A model generated the notes under the pieces. That model worked only from the letters and a program-made list of their open reading frames with translations, made no database searches and was not told the DNA's origin. Shown here in pieces: positions 45,846 through 57,183 of a stretch of 64,000 nucleotides of DNA (its first letter is position 1; every line of letters begins with the position of its first letter). This DNA comes from Palsa-513 sp050010595 (GTDB lineage Bacteria; Actinomycetota; Thermoleophilia; Solirubrobacterales; Solirubrobacteraceae). The stretch is taken from NCBI GenBank assembly GCA_050010595.1, contig JBEKKS010000007.1, positions 62,001 to 126,000 on the forward strand, given 5' to 3'. The position numbers and the translations under genes are program-made.

Positions 45846-46988
45846 TCAACCGGTGGCGGCATGGCGGCGCAGGTCTGCGTGCGGGTCGATGCGCCAGCGA
45901 GAGGCGAGCTCGACCTGCTCCGCGGTGATGCCCCAGCGGTCGGGGAGCTCCGCTCCCTCGTGCTCCGGTGTGGCTCCCTTGAGCGCCATACAGCCCGTGT
46001 TGTCGCCGATCGCGCGGATCGAGTCGAGCTCCTCCTGGCTGAGCAGGAGCTCTGCCGGCAGTGCGGCGAGCTCAGCTCGCTTGTCCTCGATCCGGCGTGC
46101 CCCGCTTCCGGATTCCTGGATCAGCGTCGGGGCGACGCACTCGACAGCGGGGTGTGCGAGGTCCCACTGGCAGGCGAGCTCGATCATGCTCAATCCGTGG
46201 CGCTCGGCGATCGGCCGCATCCGCTCGATGCGCTCGAGTCCGGCCTGCACCCACCCGGCGGGTCTGAACGCTCGATGGTCGTGCGAGGCGAACTCGTGAT
46301 CGGCGCGCACATCGCCCCAGAACAGACCGCCGTAGTCGACGACCCGGGCGATCACGCTCACGCCAGCCGCCTCCGCGGCAGCGAGCGCGAGCTCGCCGGG
46401 CCAGGGCTCGAGCGGGTTGAGGATCAGCATCGCCCAGTCGAGCTGCTCGCCGAAGCGCTCGAAGCAGCCGATCACGTCGAGCGTGAAGCCGTTGGCCGGC
46501 CCGGGCGCGACGCCGATCGCGCGTGTCAGGCCGGCCTCGCGCAGCGCGACCATTCCATCCCACACGGTCTCGCTCTCATAGCCGGTGCGGTCGGGGTTGT
46601 GCAGCAGCAGCACGTCGAAGCTGTCGATCCCGCAGCGCTCGAGGCTGCGCTCCGCCGCCATTCGCAGATAGCCCGCGTACTCGCCGGGGCCCCGCAGCGC
46701 CATGTCAGTGAATCGGGGAAAGCCCTTCGCCCCGTTGCGCTCGCCCGCGTAGAAGTCGTGTCCGATCGCCCCGACGACGCGGAAGCCACTGCGGTCGTGT
46801 CCACTCAACGCCCGCCCGAGCAGCCGGTCCGCGTCACCCGTCCCGTAAACGTCGGCCGTGATGACGGTTGACAGCGGAGCGTCGGGGGCCAGCAGCGCCT
46901 CGAGCCGTTCCTCCGACACGGGCTCGCCGAAATGCATGAAACGCCCGCCACTCCAGGTGCCAAGTGCAACCTGATCAAGCCCGCCCAT
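45846..46988 (-). CDS. Aldo/keto reductase
   Basis: The 380-residue protein begins QVALGTWSGGRF and follows the AKR barrel order: DVYGTGDADRLLGRAL, with the tyrosine as the likely acid, then VLLLHNPD, LTRAIGVAPGP, and LILNPLEPWPGELALAAAEAAG. The C-terminus extends past the normal barrel by about 60 residues with a CMALKGATPEHEG segment. It probably reduces carbonyls with NADPH, but the usual catalytic Lys position reads differently (AIGHDFY), so activity is uncertain. ATG 46988 is divergent from steA. Confidence 0.85.
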   Translation of the reverse strand: MGGLDQVALGTWSGGRFMHFGEPVSEERLEALLAPDAPLSTVITADVYGTGDADRLLGRALSGHDRSGFRVVGAIGHDFYAGERNGAKGFPRFTDMALRGPGEYAGYLRMAAERSLERCGIDSFDVLLLHNPDRTGYESETVWDGMVALREAGLTRAIGVAPGPANGFTLDVIGCFERFGEQLDWAMLILNPLEPWPGELALAAAEAAGVSVIARVVDYGGLFWGDVRADHEFASHDHRAFRPAGWVQAGLERIERMRPIAERHGLSMIELACQWDLAHPAVECVAPTLIQESGSGARRIEDKRAELAALPAELLLSQEELDSIRAIGDNTGCMALKGATPEHEGAELPDRWGITAEQVELASRWRIDPHADLRRHAATG

Positions 46989-47068
46989 CCTCAGAGTCTA
47001 CGTCTGAGCGTCCGCGCGGCGGGCACCTCGCGGCGCGGCGGCGACAAAGGGACGCTACCGTCCACGCC

Positions 47069-48118
47069 GTGCCACGATCCGTGACAGCAGGGGCGCCTGG
47101 GGCCGGTCAGCGCACCCGCCTTTGCCCGGCGCGCCTGGGACGGCGCACGAAGGTCCTGACGCGGCGCCTGCGGCCCGGCGATGCGGCGATTCTCGACCAT
47201 CCGCACCTCGATCGCGTGTCCGCCGAGGAGCTGATCGCCGCGGGTGTGGCGATCGTCGTCAACTGCCGTCCGTCGATCAGCGACGAGTACCCGAACGCCG
47301 GCCCACTGCTGCTTGCGGAGGCGGGCGTCGCGCTGATCGACCTACCGGACGACTCTCTCTTCGAGTTGTGTCGCGACGGTGATCTGCTCGAGCTGCGTGA
47401 TGGCGAGGTGTGGCATGACGGAGAGCTACTGGCGTGCGGGCACGCGTTCGAGCTCGACGAGCTGCGTGAACGCTGGCGCTCCCGGCAGGAGTGGATCGGC
47501 GCGGCGATCGAGCGCTTCGCAGCGAACACGATCGAACACATGCGCAGGGAGCACGAGCTGCTCGCCGAGCGGCTCGAGCTGCCGCGACTTGCGACCGACT
47601 TCCGCGACCGCTCGGCCCTCGTAGTGGTTCGCGGCGGCGGCTATCTCGCCGACCTCGACACGCTCCGCGGCTACGTTCGCGAGACGCAGCCCGTGATCGT
47701 CGCCGTCGATGGTGCGACCGAGGCCCTGCTCGCGCGCGGCCTGCAGCCGCAGATGATCGTCGGCGACATGGACTCGGCGAGCGATGCGGCGCTGTGCTGC
47801 GGCGCCGAGCTTGTCGCGCACTCCTACCTCGATGGGCATGCGCCCGGGCGCGAGCGGCTCCGGCGCCTGCGCCTGCCCCACAGCGTGGTCGCGACGCCAG
47901 GGACGAGTGAGGACCTTGCGCTGCTGATCGCGGCGGAGCTAGGGGCCTCGCAGATCGTCTCGGTCGGTTCGCACCTGAGCCTGGTCGAGTTCCTCGACCG
48001 CGACCGCGCGGGCGCCGCATCCGCGTTCCTGACGCGTCTGCGTCTCGGCGAGATCCTGGTCGACGCGAAGGGCATCAGCCGGCTGGGATTGCCGTGGTCG
48101 GGCCAGGGTGCTCGATGA
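47069..48118 (+). CDS. steA: SteA-like cytokinetic ring protein
   Basis: About 349 residues. The start region GRRTKVLTRRLRPGDAAILDHPHLDRVSAEEL carries the SteA signature, and the C-terminal half has a thiamine pyrophosphokinase-like domain (VAVDGATEALLARGLQPQM, GDMDS). In Corynebacterium SteA works with SteB in cell separation. GTG 47069 is the probable start; GTG 47081 is an alternative and the frame is open from 46964. Position after recN and before pyrG matches the mycobacterial order. The stop overlaps the next gene (ATGA). Confidence 0.85.
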   Translation: MPRSVTAGAPGAGQRTRLCPARLGRRTKVLTRRLRPGDAAILDHPHLDRVSAEELIAAGVAIVVNCRPSISDEYPNAGPLLLAEAGVALIDLPDDSLFELCRDGDLLELRDGEVWHDGELLACGHAFELDELRERWRSRQEWIGAAIERFAANTIEHMRREHELLAERLELPRLATDFRDRSALVVVRGGGYLADLDTLRGYVRETQPVIVAVDGATEALLARGLQPQMIVGDMDSASDAALCCGAELVAHSYLDGHAPGRERLRRLRLPHSVVATPGTSEDLALLIAAELGASQIVSVGSHLSLVEFLDRDRAGAASAFLTRLRLGEILVDAKGISRLGLPWSGQGAR

Positions 48119-48843
48119 GCAATCAGCCGCTACAGCCGCTGGGCCAGCTGCTTGCACGTACGTTCGCGTTCTACCGCGGTCACGTGCGGCTCATACTCCT
48201 GGTCACGCTGCCCGTTGTCGCGTTCGTTGACATCGTGATCGGCGCTGGGCTCGGCGAGCTGACGGCGAGCGTCCACAAGAAGCTGCCGGCCGCCGACTCC
48301 TACATCGAGCTGGCGGCCGACGTCTTCGTGACCGTACCGCTCGTCACCGCGATGCTCGCGCGCGCCGTCCTGGTCGAGCGTGAGGGCGTGACGGCGGTCG
48401 CTCGCCGCGCCGCTGAGGAGGGGCTCGAGCTGTTCGCCCCGGCGCTGCTGGCGGTCGTCCTGTGGGCTGGGGGAGTGGCGCTCGGCTCGTTCCTGATCAT
48501 CCCCGCGATCTACATCGTCGTCAGCTGGTATTTCGTGGTCCAGGCGGTCGTGATCGATCGCTGCCGCGGCTTCGGCGCGGTCGCGATGAGCTCGTCGCTC
48601 GTTCGGGGCCACTGGTGGCACACGGCGGCGGTCGTGGTCTGCCTCGAGCTGCTGACCGGGATTGCCGCGGTCGTCGTGGCGGCGGCATTCGAGGCGGCAG
48701 CCAAGGCGGCGAACAGCGACGCCCTGATCATCCTCGGCAGCATCATCGTCGACACGATCGCGCTGCCCTACGTTGCGATCGGCGCGACGCTCTACTACCT
48801 CGAGCTGCGAGACCGCGCGGCGGTCGTTCAGGCGCAGGTCTGA
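48115..48843 (+). CDS. Multipass membrane protein next to steA
   Basis: About 242 residues with five to six hydrophobic spans and SSLVRGHWWHTAAVVV near the middle, a pattern seen in membrane domains of DUF975 or glycerophosphodiesterase-membrane type, without a catalytic part. It lies where SteB/MctB (a single-span protein) is encoded in mycobacteria, but topology is clearly different. ATG 48115 overlaps the steA stop. It could be a SteA partner; this is inference from position only. Confidence 0.75.
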   Translation: MSNQPLQPLGQLLARTFAFYRGHVRLILLVTLPVVAFVDIVIGAGLGELTASVHKKLPAADSYIELAADVFVTVPLVTAMLARAVLVEREGVTAVARRAAEEGLELFAPALLAVVLWAGGVALGSFLIIPAIYIVVSWYFVVQAVVIDRCRGFGAVAMSSSLVRGHWWHTAAVVVCLELLTGIAAVVVAAAFEAAAKAANSDALIILGSIIVDTIALPYVAIGATLYYLELRDRAAVVQAQV

Positions 48844-48868
48844 CCGCGAGGCTCGCTACGGTGGCCAG

Positions 48869-49674
48869 GTGCGGTCGCTGCCTCTGATCATCTCCTTCCT
48901 GGCGGCCGCGGCGCTCGCTCCGGCGGCGCTGCACCGGCTTTCGGCAGCGCCGTTTGGCCGACGCAACTACCGCGGCCGGCGCGTCGCTTTCCCGCTCGGC
49001 GTCGTGATCCTCGCCGCGAGCGCCACGAGCCTCGCGGTCTGCGCCTGCGTCTCACTGCTGCCCGCGGGGACCGCGACGGTCGCCGTCTTCGTGCTTGGCG
49101 TCGGGTTGCTCGGGCTCGCCGACGACGCCCTAGCGGGCTCGGCGCGCGGGATCCGCGGCCACCTTCGCGCGCTGCTCGCGCGGCGCTTTGACACTGCAAT
49201 GCTCAAGGCTTGCGGAACGCTCGGGCTCGCGCTGATCGTGCTGCACGCGTCCGGCCTGCGCGGGGAACGGCTGGCCCTGGCCGGCGGCGTACTCGTTCTT
49301 GCGCCGCATGCGTTCAATCTCGTCGACCTACGGCCAGGCCGTGCGATCAAGTTGTTTTCGCTGCTGGCCGCGATCCTGCTCCTTGCCACGAGGGCCTCGC
49401 GTGAGCTTTGGCTGCTCGGCCCGTTCGTCGGACCGCTCGCCGCGATCGCCTACTTCGACGTGCGTGAGCGCGGAATGCTCGGGGACAGCGGCGCGAGCCT
49501 GATTGGGGCGCTTGCTGGACTCTGGCTCGTCAGCGCGCTGCCGAGCGCTGCGCTCGCGGGAGCGTTGGCAACGCTCGCCGCAGTGGCAATCTACGGCGAG
49601 GTTTCCTCAATTTCCGCGCTCATCACCCGTGCACCGCTGCTGCGCCGTCTAGACTCAATGGGCAGACCTTCCTG

Positions 49675-49675
<1 letters not shown>
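48869..49675 (+). CDS. MraY/WecA-like polyprenyl-phosphate sugar-1-phosphate transferase homologue
   Basis: About 268 residues with about nine hydrophobic spans. Two family elements are visible: GLADDALAG, matching the Asp pair, and GMLGDSGASLIGALAG, matching the GDxGS cytoplasmic loop. The MraY motif NxxNxxDGxDGLA is replaced by NLVDLRPGRAIKLF, so substrate and perhaps activity differ. GTG 48869 begins just 25 nt after the previous stop, and its own stop overlaps pyrG by one base. The family member linked to steA may supply or sense a lipid-linked wall precursor (inference). Confidence 0.8.
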
Positions 49676-51368
<1,693 letters not shown>

Positions 51369-51372
<4 letters not shown>

Positions 51373-52499
51373 AGCCGGCAACGGCGGCTGAGCGCAACCG
51401 TCTCGGTGAGCGCCTCGCGGCACTCTGCCGGATCTATACCCCTTCGCGGTCGGAGCGCCCTTGCGCCGAGCTCGTCCGCACCGAGCTCGAGAGCCTCGGC
51501 CTCGAGGTTACGGAGGACGGCGCCGGACCCGCGGTGCACGGCGACTGCGGCAACCTCCTCGTACGGATCCCGGGCAGCGGGACGGGATCGGTGATGCTCT
51601 GCGCCCACCTCGACACCGTCCCGGCGAGCGCACCGATCGAGCCGGTTCTGCGCGATGACGGCTGGGAGAACGCAAACGACGCGATCCTCGGTGCCGACAA
51701 CAAGATGGCCGTCGCCGTTCTGCTCGAGCTCGCGCAGCGCCTCGTTGCGCAGCCCGCCCAGGCGGGCGTCGAACTGCTTTTCACCGTCGGCGAGGAGATC
51801 GGCCTGCTCGGCGCGAAGGAGTTCGAAACGGGCGTCCTGCGAAGCCCCGTCGGCTACACGTTCGACGCCTCGCTGCCGCTCGGGAGTGTGATCGTTGCCT
51901 CACCGACCTACTACGGCGTCAGCGCCGAGCTGCGTGGCGTCGCGGCGCACGCGGGCGTGAGCCCGCAGGACGGCCGCTCCGCGATCCTCGCGGCTTCACG
52001 GGCGATCGCGCGGATGCAGCTCGGACGGATCGACGCCGAGACGACGGCGAACATCGGCACGATCGAGGGCGGCAGCGCCGTCAACGTCGTCCCCGACCGC
52101 TGCCGCCTCGCCGGCGAAGCGCGCAGCCTCGACGCCACCCACGCCGAGCAGCTCGCCTCGAGCCTCGTCGCCTGCCTCGCCGACGCCGCCAACGACCCCG
52201 AATGCGAGTGCGATCTCGACGTCACGATCGAGCGTGTCTTCGACGGTTACCGAATCCGGCCCTCGGCGCCCGAGCTCGTGCTCGCGCGCAGCGCAATCGC
52301 CGCCTGCGGCCTCGTGCCGGACCTGACCTTCAGCGGCGGGGGCAGCGACGTGAACGCGCTCCGTGCCAAGGGCCTCGCGGTACTCAACTTCGGCAACGGG
52401 ACCGAACACCCCCACGAGCCGACCGAGCGGATCAGCGTGGCGGCGCTCGAGGGCACGCTCGACCTCGCGCTCGCGCTGGTCGAGCACGCGGGGGAGTAG
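51369..52499 (+). CDS. M20 family metallopeptidase (peptidase T-like)
   Basis: The 376-residue protein has the metal ligands of M20B: His and Asp in CAHLDTVP, Asp in LGADNKMAVAV, Glu pair in TVGEEIGLLGA, Asp in TFDAS, and His in GTEHPHEP. The dimerisation lid (AELRGVAAHAGVSPQDGRSA) is present. It cleaves tripeptides or similar small peptides; the exact substrate is open. GTG 51369 overlaps the pyrG stop. In M. tuberculosis a Nudix gene occupies this position between pyrG and xerD. Confidence 0.88.
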
Positions 52500-52663
52500 T
52501 GGTTCCGCCCGCAAGTCGTGTGGGGTATCCAGCGAGTGGCTGGGCGGCCGCGGCAAGGACGGGGGGCGCAGCCTTGACCGGCGGCCTACGCAAGCTCGAG
52601 GACGCCGCAACGGCCGTCGAGACGCCGCCGGGAACACGCAGGATTTGCGGGCGGGGCCAATAG

Positions 52664-53671
52664 TTGCTGCGCCTCGCGCGCGGCACGGTCCTGACCGCCG
52701 GCGATCCCGACAGTGCCGAGCAGGAGCTCACCGTGCAACTCGCCGACGGCGCGCACCCGGCGATCGTCGATACCGCGCTGCTGGGCCACGCGGAGCCCGG
52801 CGACGAGGTGCTCGTCAACATCGCCGCGCGCGAGCTCGAGCTCGGCTCGGGCGGCTTTGACATCGTCCACGCGAACCTCACACGCGGACTCGACGCCCCC
52901 GCGACGAGCCCCGAGCGCGTCATGAAGCTCAACTACACGAGCCTCCAGCACGCGGTCCATGCGGTCGAGGCAGACCTGCCGGCCAAGCTGCCGCCGCTGC
53001 CGCCCGCGCCGGTCGCGGTGCTCGCGCTCCACAGCCAGCTCGCGCCGCTCGCCTGGGCCTTCGCAAATGCCGCTCCCGGCGCCCGCCTCGGCTACATCCA
53101 AACGGTCGGCGGCGCCCTCCCGGCAAGCCACTCGCACACGGCCCGCTTGTTGCGCGAGCGTGGTCTGCTGGCCGGCCACCTGACTGCGGGTGCTGCGTTC
53201 GGCGGCCCGGACGGCGATGCGATCACAACGCCGGGCGCGCTCGCCTACGCCTTCTCGAGCCTGCGTTGGGACGCAGCCGTCGCGGGCCCGGGCCCCGGCA
53301 TCCAGGGCAGCTCCTCGACCCTCGGCCATGGCGGTCTCGCGGCGCTCGAGACTGCGCACGGCGCAATCGCGCTCGGCTTGCGCCCGCTGATCGTCCCGCG
53401 GATCTCAGATGCCGACGAGCGCCCCCGCCACCGCGGCGTCTCCCACCACACGGCGACGGTCCTGCGTCTCCTGCTGGCCCGGGTCACCGTCGCTCTGCCA
53501 CCCGGCAAGTACGACATCGCCGGGCACACCCCGGCCCGCGCGCCAACCGACCTCGACGGCTATGAGCGCTCGGGTCTCCCCGCCGATTTCATGGGGCGGT
53601 CGCTGCGGGTCGAGACCTCGTTCTTCACGGCATCGCTGGTGGCCGGCGGCGTGCTCGCGACGCTGCTCTAG
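52664..53671 (+). CDS. DUF3866 family protein
   Basis: The 335-residue protein matches the actinobacterial/firmicute DUF3866 family: an N-terminal barrel-like part (HAEPGDEVLVNIAARELELG), HANLTRGL, MKLNYTSLQHAVHAVE and the motif GPGPGIQGSSSTLGHGGL. Function is unknown in the family. TTG 52664 directly follows an in-frame TAG, so it is the first possible codon. The 164-nt gap after the M20 gene holds nothing I could identify. The position before xerD recurs in related genomes. Confidence 0.88.
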   Translation: MLRLARGTVLTAGDPDSAEQELTVQLADGAHPAIVDTALLGHAEPGDEVLVNIAARELELGSGGFDIVHANLTRGLDAPATSPERVMKLNYTSLQHAVHAVEADLPAKLPPLPPAPVAVLALHSQLAPLAWAFANAAPGARLGYIQTVGGALPASHSHTARLLRERGLLAGHLTAGAAFGGPDGDAITTPGALAYAFSSLRWDAAVAGPGPGIQGSSSTLGHGGLAALETAHGAIALGLRPLIVPRISDADERPRHRGVSHHTATVLRLLLARVTVALPPGKYDIAGHTPARAPTDLDGYERSGLPADFMGRSLRVETSFFTASLVAGGVLATLL

Positions 53672-53732
53672 GTGATGCGAGCGCCGTTGCGGGCGCAGGT
53701 GACGCGGCCGGCGCTACGAATCACACCTCGCG

Positions 53733-54653
53733 ATGGCGGTGGCGCTCGCCCAACCACAGTTCGTGCCCGACTTCCTCGCTCACCTCGAGTTCGAGCGCGG
53801 TCTGTCGCGCAACACGCTCGAGGCCTACCGCACCGACCTCGTGCAGTTCGGCGAGTATCTCGAGCGCTGTGGCCTCGACCCGCTGACGGCCTCCTACGCT
53901 GACCTCGCCGCGTTTCTGACGGCTCTTGCAGTCGGCGGCGCCGCTGCCGCGACACTGCAGCGCAAGGCCGCGTGCCTGCGCTCGTTCTACCGCTACCTGC
54001 GCCGCGAGGGCTTGATCGACCACGACCCGACGGCCGACCTGCACGGGCCGCGCAAGACGGCGAAGCTGCCTGACGTGCTGACACGCGACGAGGTGACCGC
54101 GCTGCTGCGCGCGCCGACGGGCGCCACGCCGATCGCGCTGCGCGACCGCGCATTGCTCGAGCTGATGTACGCCTGCGGCCTGCGCGCCTCGGAGGTCACC
54201 GGGCTCGAGGTCGACGACGTCGACCTGCGCGAGCAGATGCTGCGCGCGCGGGGCAAGGGGTCGAAGGAGCGTGTCGTGCCGATCGGGCGTGAGGCCGTCA
54301 CGGCGCTGCGTGCCTACGCCGAGCATGGCCGTCCGGAGCTCGTCGGGATCGCGCCGGAGCGCCACGTGTTCGTCAATAGCCGCGGCGGGGGCCTGACGCG
54401 CCAGGGCCTCTACAAGATCATCACGGGCCACGCCGACGCCGTCGGGCTAGCCGGCCGCGTGAGCCCGCACACGCTGCGCCACACCTTTGCGACGCACGTC
54501 CTCTCCGGTGGCTGCGATCTGCGCGTGCTGCAGGAGATGCTCGGGCACGCCGACGTCGCGACGACGCAGGTCTACACGCATCTCTCGGGCGAGCGCCTGC
54601 GCGACGTCTACTTCAGCGCGCACCCGCGCGCGACCGAGAGCACTGTTCCTTAG
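53733..54653 (+). CDS. xerD: Tyrosine recombinase XerD
   Basis: The 306-residue protein has a SAM-like N-terminal DNA-binding domain (LEFERGLSRNTLEAYRTDL) and the catalytic domain with Arg151 in GLRASEV, His246/Arg249 in HTLRHTFATH, His272 and nucleophile Tyr281 in TTQVYTHLS. It resolves chromosome dimers at dif with XerC, or alone in some actinobacteria. The conserved position downstream of pyrG supports a housekeeping role, not that of a mobile-element integrase. ATG 53733. Confidence 0.95.
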   Translation: MAVALAQPQFVPDFLAHLEFERGLSRNTLEAYRTDLVQFGEYLERCGLDPLTASYADLAAFLTALAVGGAAAATLQRKAACLRSFYRYLRREGLIDHDPTADLHGPRKTAKLPDVLTRDEVTALLRAPTGATPIALRDRALLELMYACGLRASEVTGLEVDDVDLREQMLRARGKGSKERVVPIGREAVTALRAYAEHGRPELVGIAPERHVFVNSRGGGLTRQGLYKIITGHADAVGLAGRVSPHTLRHTFATHVLSGGCDLRVLQEMLGHADVATTQVYTHLSGERLRDVYFSAHPRATESTVP

Positions 54654-54740
54654 GCGCGGCTTCACCTGCGCTTACGCGTTGCTTCGCTTTGCTCGTGAAT
54701 ATTCGCCGGGTTAGCCGGCGATCGTGGGGAGCAGCCAGCC

Positions 54741-56291
54741 ATGTTCTTTGTGAAGTACGCCTTCTCGGAGCTGCGCCGCAGGCGCGGGCGTACGATTCTC
54801 ACCGCGCTCGGCATCGCCGTCGGCGTTGCGGTCGTGGTGATGGTGAGTGGCCTGACGACGGGCCTCAACAACGCTCAGGCGAAGGTGCTCAAGCCGCTGA
54901 CGGGCGTCGGCACCGACATGTCTGTCACGCGTCCGCTGAAGATCAGCACGAGCGGCGGCAGCGCGTTCGCCTCGCTCGCACCCAGCGAGCGCCGGCAGCT
55001 GCGCAACGAGGCGGGGCGCAGCTCCGGCTTCAACTTCTCCTCGCTCAAGCCGGGCGCGAAGATCGACACCGACACCCTGGCTCCCGGCGCGAACCTCACC
55101 TTCTCCTCCGGCGAGCTGTCGAAGCTCAGCAAGATCTCGGGCGTTCAGGCGGTCGCCGGCTCGCTGACGCTCACCGACCGCCACATCTCGGGCACGATCC
55201 CGAAGATCAGCATTCACCAGACCTACACGCCCGGATCAACGCACCACTTCAGCTTCGGCGGCGGTACCGGTAGGCGCCGGCGCGGCGGCGGCAGCTTCGC
55301 GTACTTCGTCCCCGGCGGCTACAGCAAGGCGAGCGGCAGCTTCGGCGGCGGCGCGATCAGCACGACGTCCTCGACGATCACCGGTATCGACGCGTCCAAG
55401 CCGTCGCTCGCCCAGGTGACGCCGAGCCAGATCGTCAAGGGCAGCTACTTCACGACCTCCGGCAGCGCCTACCAGGCGGTCGTCTCGCAGGCGTACGCGA
55501 ACTCGGACAGCCTCAAGGTAGGGTCGAAGCTGACCATCGGCGGCAAGACGTTCACGGTCATCGGCGTGGCCTCCTCGCCGCTCGGCGGTACCGCAAGCGA
55601 CGTCTACGTGAAGCTCGCGACGCTGCAGGACCTGGCCGGCTACAAGGGCCAGATCGACACCGCCGAGGTCCAGGCATCGAGCGCCGGCCAGGTGGGCAGC
55701 GTCTCATCGACGATCTCGAAGAGCTTCGCCAGCTCGTCGGTTACGACCGCCTCAGACCTTGCGGGGCGCGTGACCGGCTCGCTCGGTGATGCGAAGAACC
55801 TCACGCACAACCTCGGCGGCGCGCTCGAGATCGTCGGCCTGGTTGCGGCGGTGCTGCTCGCGACGCTGCTGATGCTCTCATCGGTCGCTCGGCGCGTACG
55901 CGAGATCGGCACGCTCAAGGCTGTCGGCTGGTCGCGCTTCCAGGTGGTTCGCCAGATTTGCAGCGAAGCGCTCGGCCAGGGGATCCTTGGCGGCGTCCTC
56001 GGCGTGATCATCGGCCTTGTCGGCATCGCCGTGCTGAACGCCGTCGGCTGGACGCTGAAGGCCACGGTTCCTGCGGCGAGCAGCTCCGGCGGGGCGTTCG
56101 GCTTCGGCGCACTCAGCCAGAGCGCGATCACCGCCGGCACCACGGCGGTCAAGATCACGGCGGTCGCGAGCGTCGCGCTTGTCGCCGTCGCGGTCGGTCT
56201 CGCTCTGCTCGCGAGCTTGGTCGCCGGCGCCGTCGCCAGCTTCCGTGCGGCCCGGCTGCGTCCCGCGGCAGCGCTGCGGACGATCGAATAG
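54741..56291 (+). CDS. ABC transporter permease, FtsX/MacB type
   Basis: The 516-residue protein has one N-terminal span (about 19-40), a long extracytoplasmic domain (about 45-365) rich in Ser, Gly, Thr and Lys, and three C-terminal spans forming the FtsX domain (LVAAVLLATLLMLSSVARR; REIGTLKAVGWSRFQVVRQI; LLASLVAGAVASFRAARLRP). The 4-span layout is the MacB form. Together with the ATPase downstream it would expel lipids, peptides or drugs, or act as a mechanotransmitter. ATG 54741. Confidence 0.92.
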   Translation: MFFVKYAFSELRRRRGRTILTALGIAVGVAVVVMVSGLTTGLNNAQAKVLKPLTGVGTDMSVTRPLKISTSGGSAFASLAPSERRQLRNEAGRSSGFNFSSLKPGAKIDTDTLAPGANLTFSSGELSKLSKISGVQAVAGSLTLTDRHISGTIPKISIHQTYTPGSTHHFSFGGGTGRRRRGGGSFAYFVPGGYSKASGSFGGGAISTTSSTITGIDASKPSLAQVTPSQIVKGSYFTTSGSAYQAVVSQAYANSDSLKVGSKLTIGGKTFTVIGVASSPLGGTASDVYVKLATLQDLAGYKGQIDTAEVQASSAGQVGSVSSTISKSFASSSVTTASDLAGRVTGSLGDAKNLTHNLGGALEIVGLVAAVLLATLLMLSSVARRVREIGTLKAVGWSRFQVVRQICSEALGQGILGGVLGVIIGLVGIAVLNAVGWTLKATVPAASSSGGAFGFGALSQSAITAGTTAVKITAVASVALVAVAVGLALLASLVAGAVASFRAARLRPAAALRTIE

Positions 56292-56323
56292 CTACGGCCC
56301 TCAACCTCAGGACGACAACGAAC

Positions 56324-57091
56324 ATGGCACAGGAAACCCCAGTGCAGGCGAGTGCTCCGGCGCCCGAGCTGAAGGAGTCGGTTTACGAGCTGACCGCAGT
56401 CAGCAAGGTCTATGGCTCGGGCAACACGATGGTTCGCGCGCTCGACGAGATCGACATGACGGTTGCGCCGGGGGAGTTCGTGGCGATCATCGGCGCCAGC
56501 GGCTCGGGCAAGACGACGCTCTTGCAGTTGCTCGGCGCACTCGACCGGCCGACCAGTGGGCGCATCCTGCTGGGCGGGCAGGACCTGACGAAGCTCGGCG
56601 AGCGTGAGCTCAGCCGGCTGCGGCGCGAGGAGATCGGCTTCGTCTTCCAGCAGTTCAACCTGATTCCGACGCTCACAGCCGCCGGCAACATCGAGGCGGC
56701 GCTCGCGACCGGGGACGGCAGTGCTCGCCAGAACGGCGACCGCGTCGCCGAGCTGCTCGACGTCGTCGGCCTCACGGGCCGCGGTCACCACCTGCCCTCG
56801 CAGCTCTCCGGCGGCGAGCAGCAGCGCGTCGCGATCGCGCGCTCGCTCGCCAACGACCCGAGCGTGCTGCTCGCAGACGAGCCGACCGGGAACCTCGACA
56901 CGACGACCGGCGAGGAGCTACTCGCCGAGCTCGAGCGGCTCGTCGCCGAACGTCACCTGACGCTCGTCCTGATCACGCACGAGCCGGCGATCGCCGCGGC
57001 CGCGCAGCGCACGATTCGCCTGCAGGACGGTCGCATCGTCGACGAGCCGGTCGCCGCGAAGCCGCGCCGGACGCGGCGCAAGCCCGCCTAG
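56324..57091 (+). CDS. ABC transporter ATP-binding protein, LolD/MacB type
   Basis: About 255 residues from ATG 56324. Walker A GASGSGKTT, Q-loop FVFQQFNLIPTLTAAGN, signature LSGGEQQRVAIAR, Walker B VLLADEPTGNLDT and His switch LITHEP are complete. The QQFNLIP sequence is typical of MacB/LolD-family ATPases. It pairs with the permease 32 nt upstream. The chosen start fits the family; the frame runs back into the permease gene. A basic tail ends the protein. Confidence 0.95.
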   Translation: MAQETPVQASAPAPELKESVYELTAVSKVYGSGNTMVRALDEIDMTVAPGEFVAIIGASGSGKTTLLQLLGALDRPTSGRILLGGQDLTKLGERELSRLRREEIGFVFQQFNLIPTLTAAGNIEAALATGDGSARQNGDRVAELLDVVGLTGRGHHLPSQLSGGEQQRVAIARSLANDPSVLLADEPTGNLDTTTGEELLAELERLVAERHLTLVLITHEPAIAAAAQRTIRLQDGRIVDEPVAAKPRRTRRKPA

Positions 57092-57183
57092 CTTTCCTGG
57101 CACCAGCGTCGCGGCGCCCGACGGTATCGTGTCCGTGTGCGCAAGGCCGTCGTCTCCGCCAGCGATCTGGTCGCAGGCTGACA

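Noticed and set aside
53733..54653. Integrase of a mobile element
   Set aside because: Conserved position downstream of pyrG, XerD length and no att repeats or phage genes nearby.
57137..57181. 15-codon frame before deoB, as a leader peptide
   Set aside because: No regulatory codon run, hairpin pair or conservation evidence; chance is sufficient.
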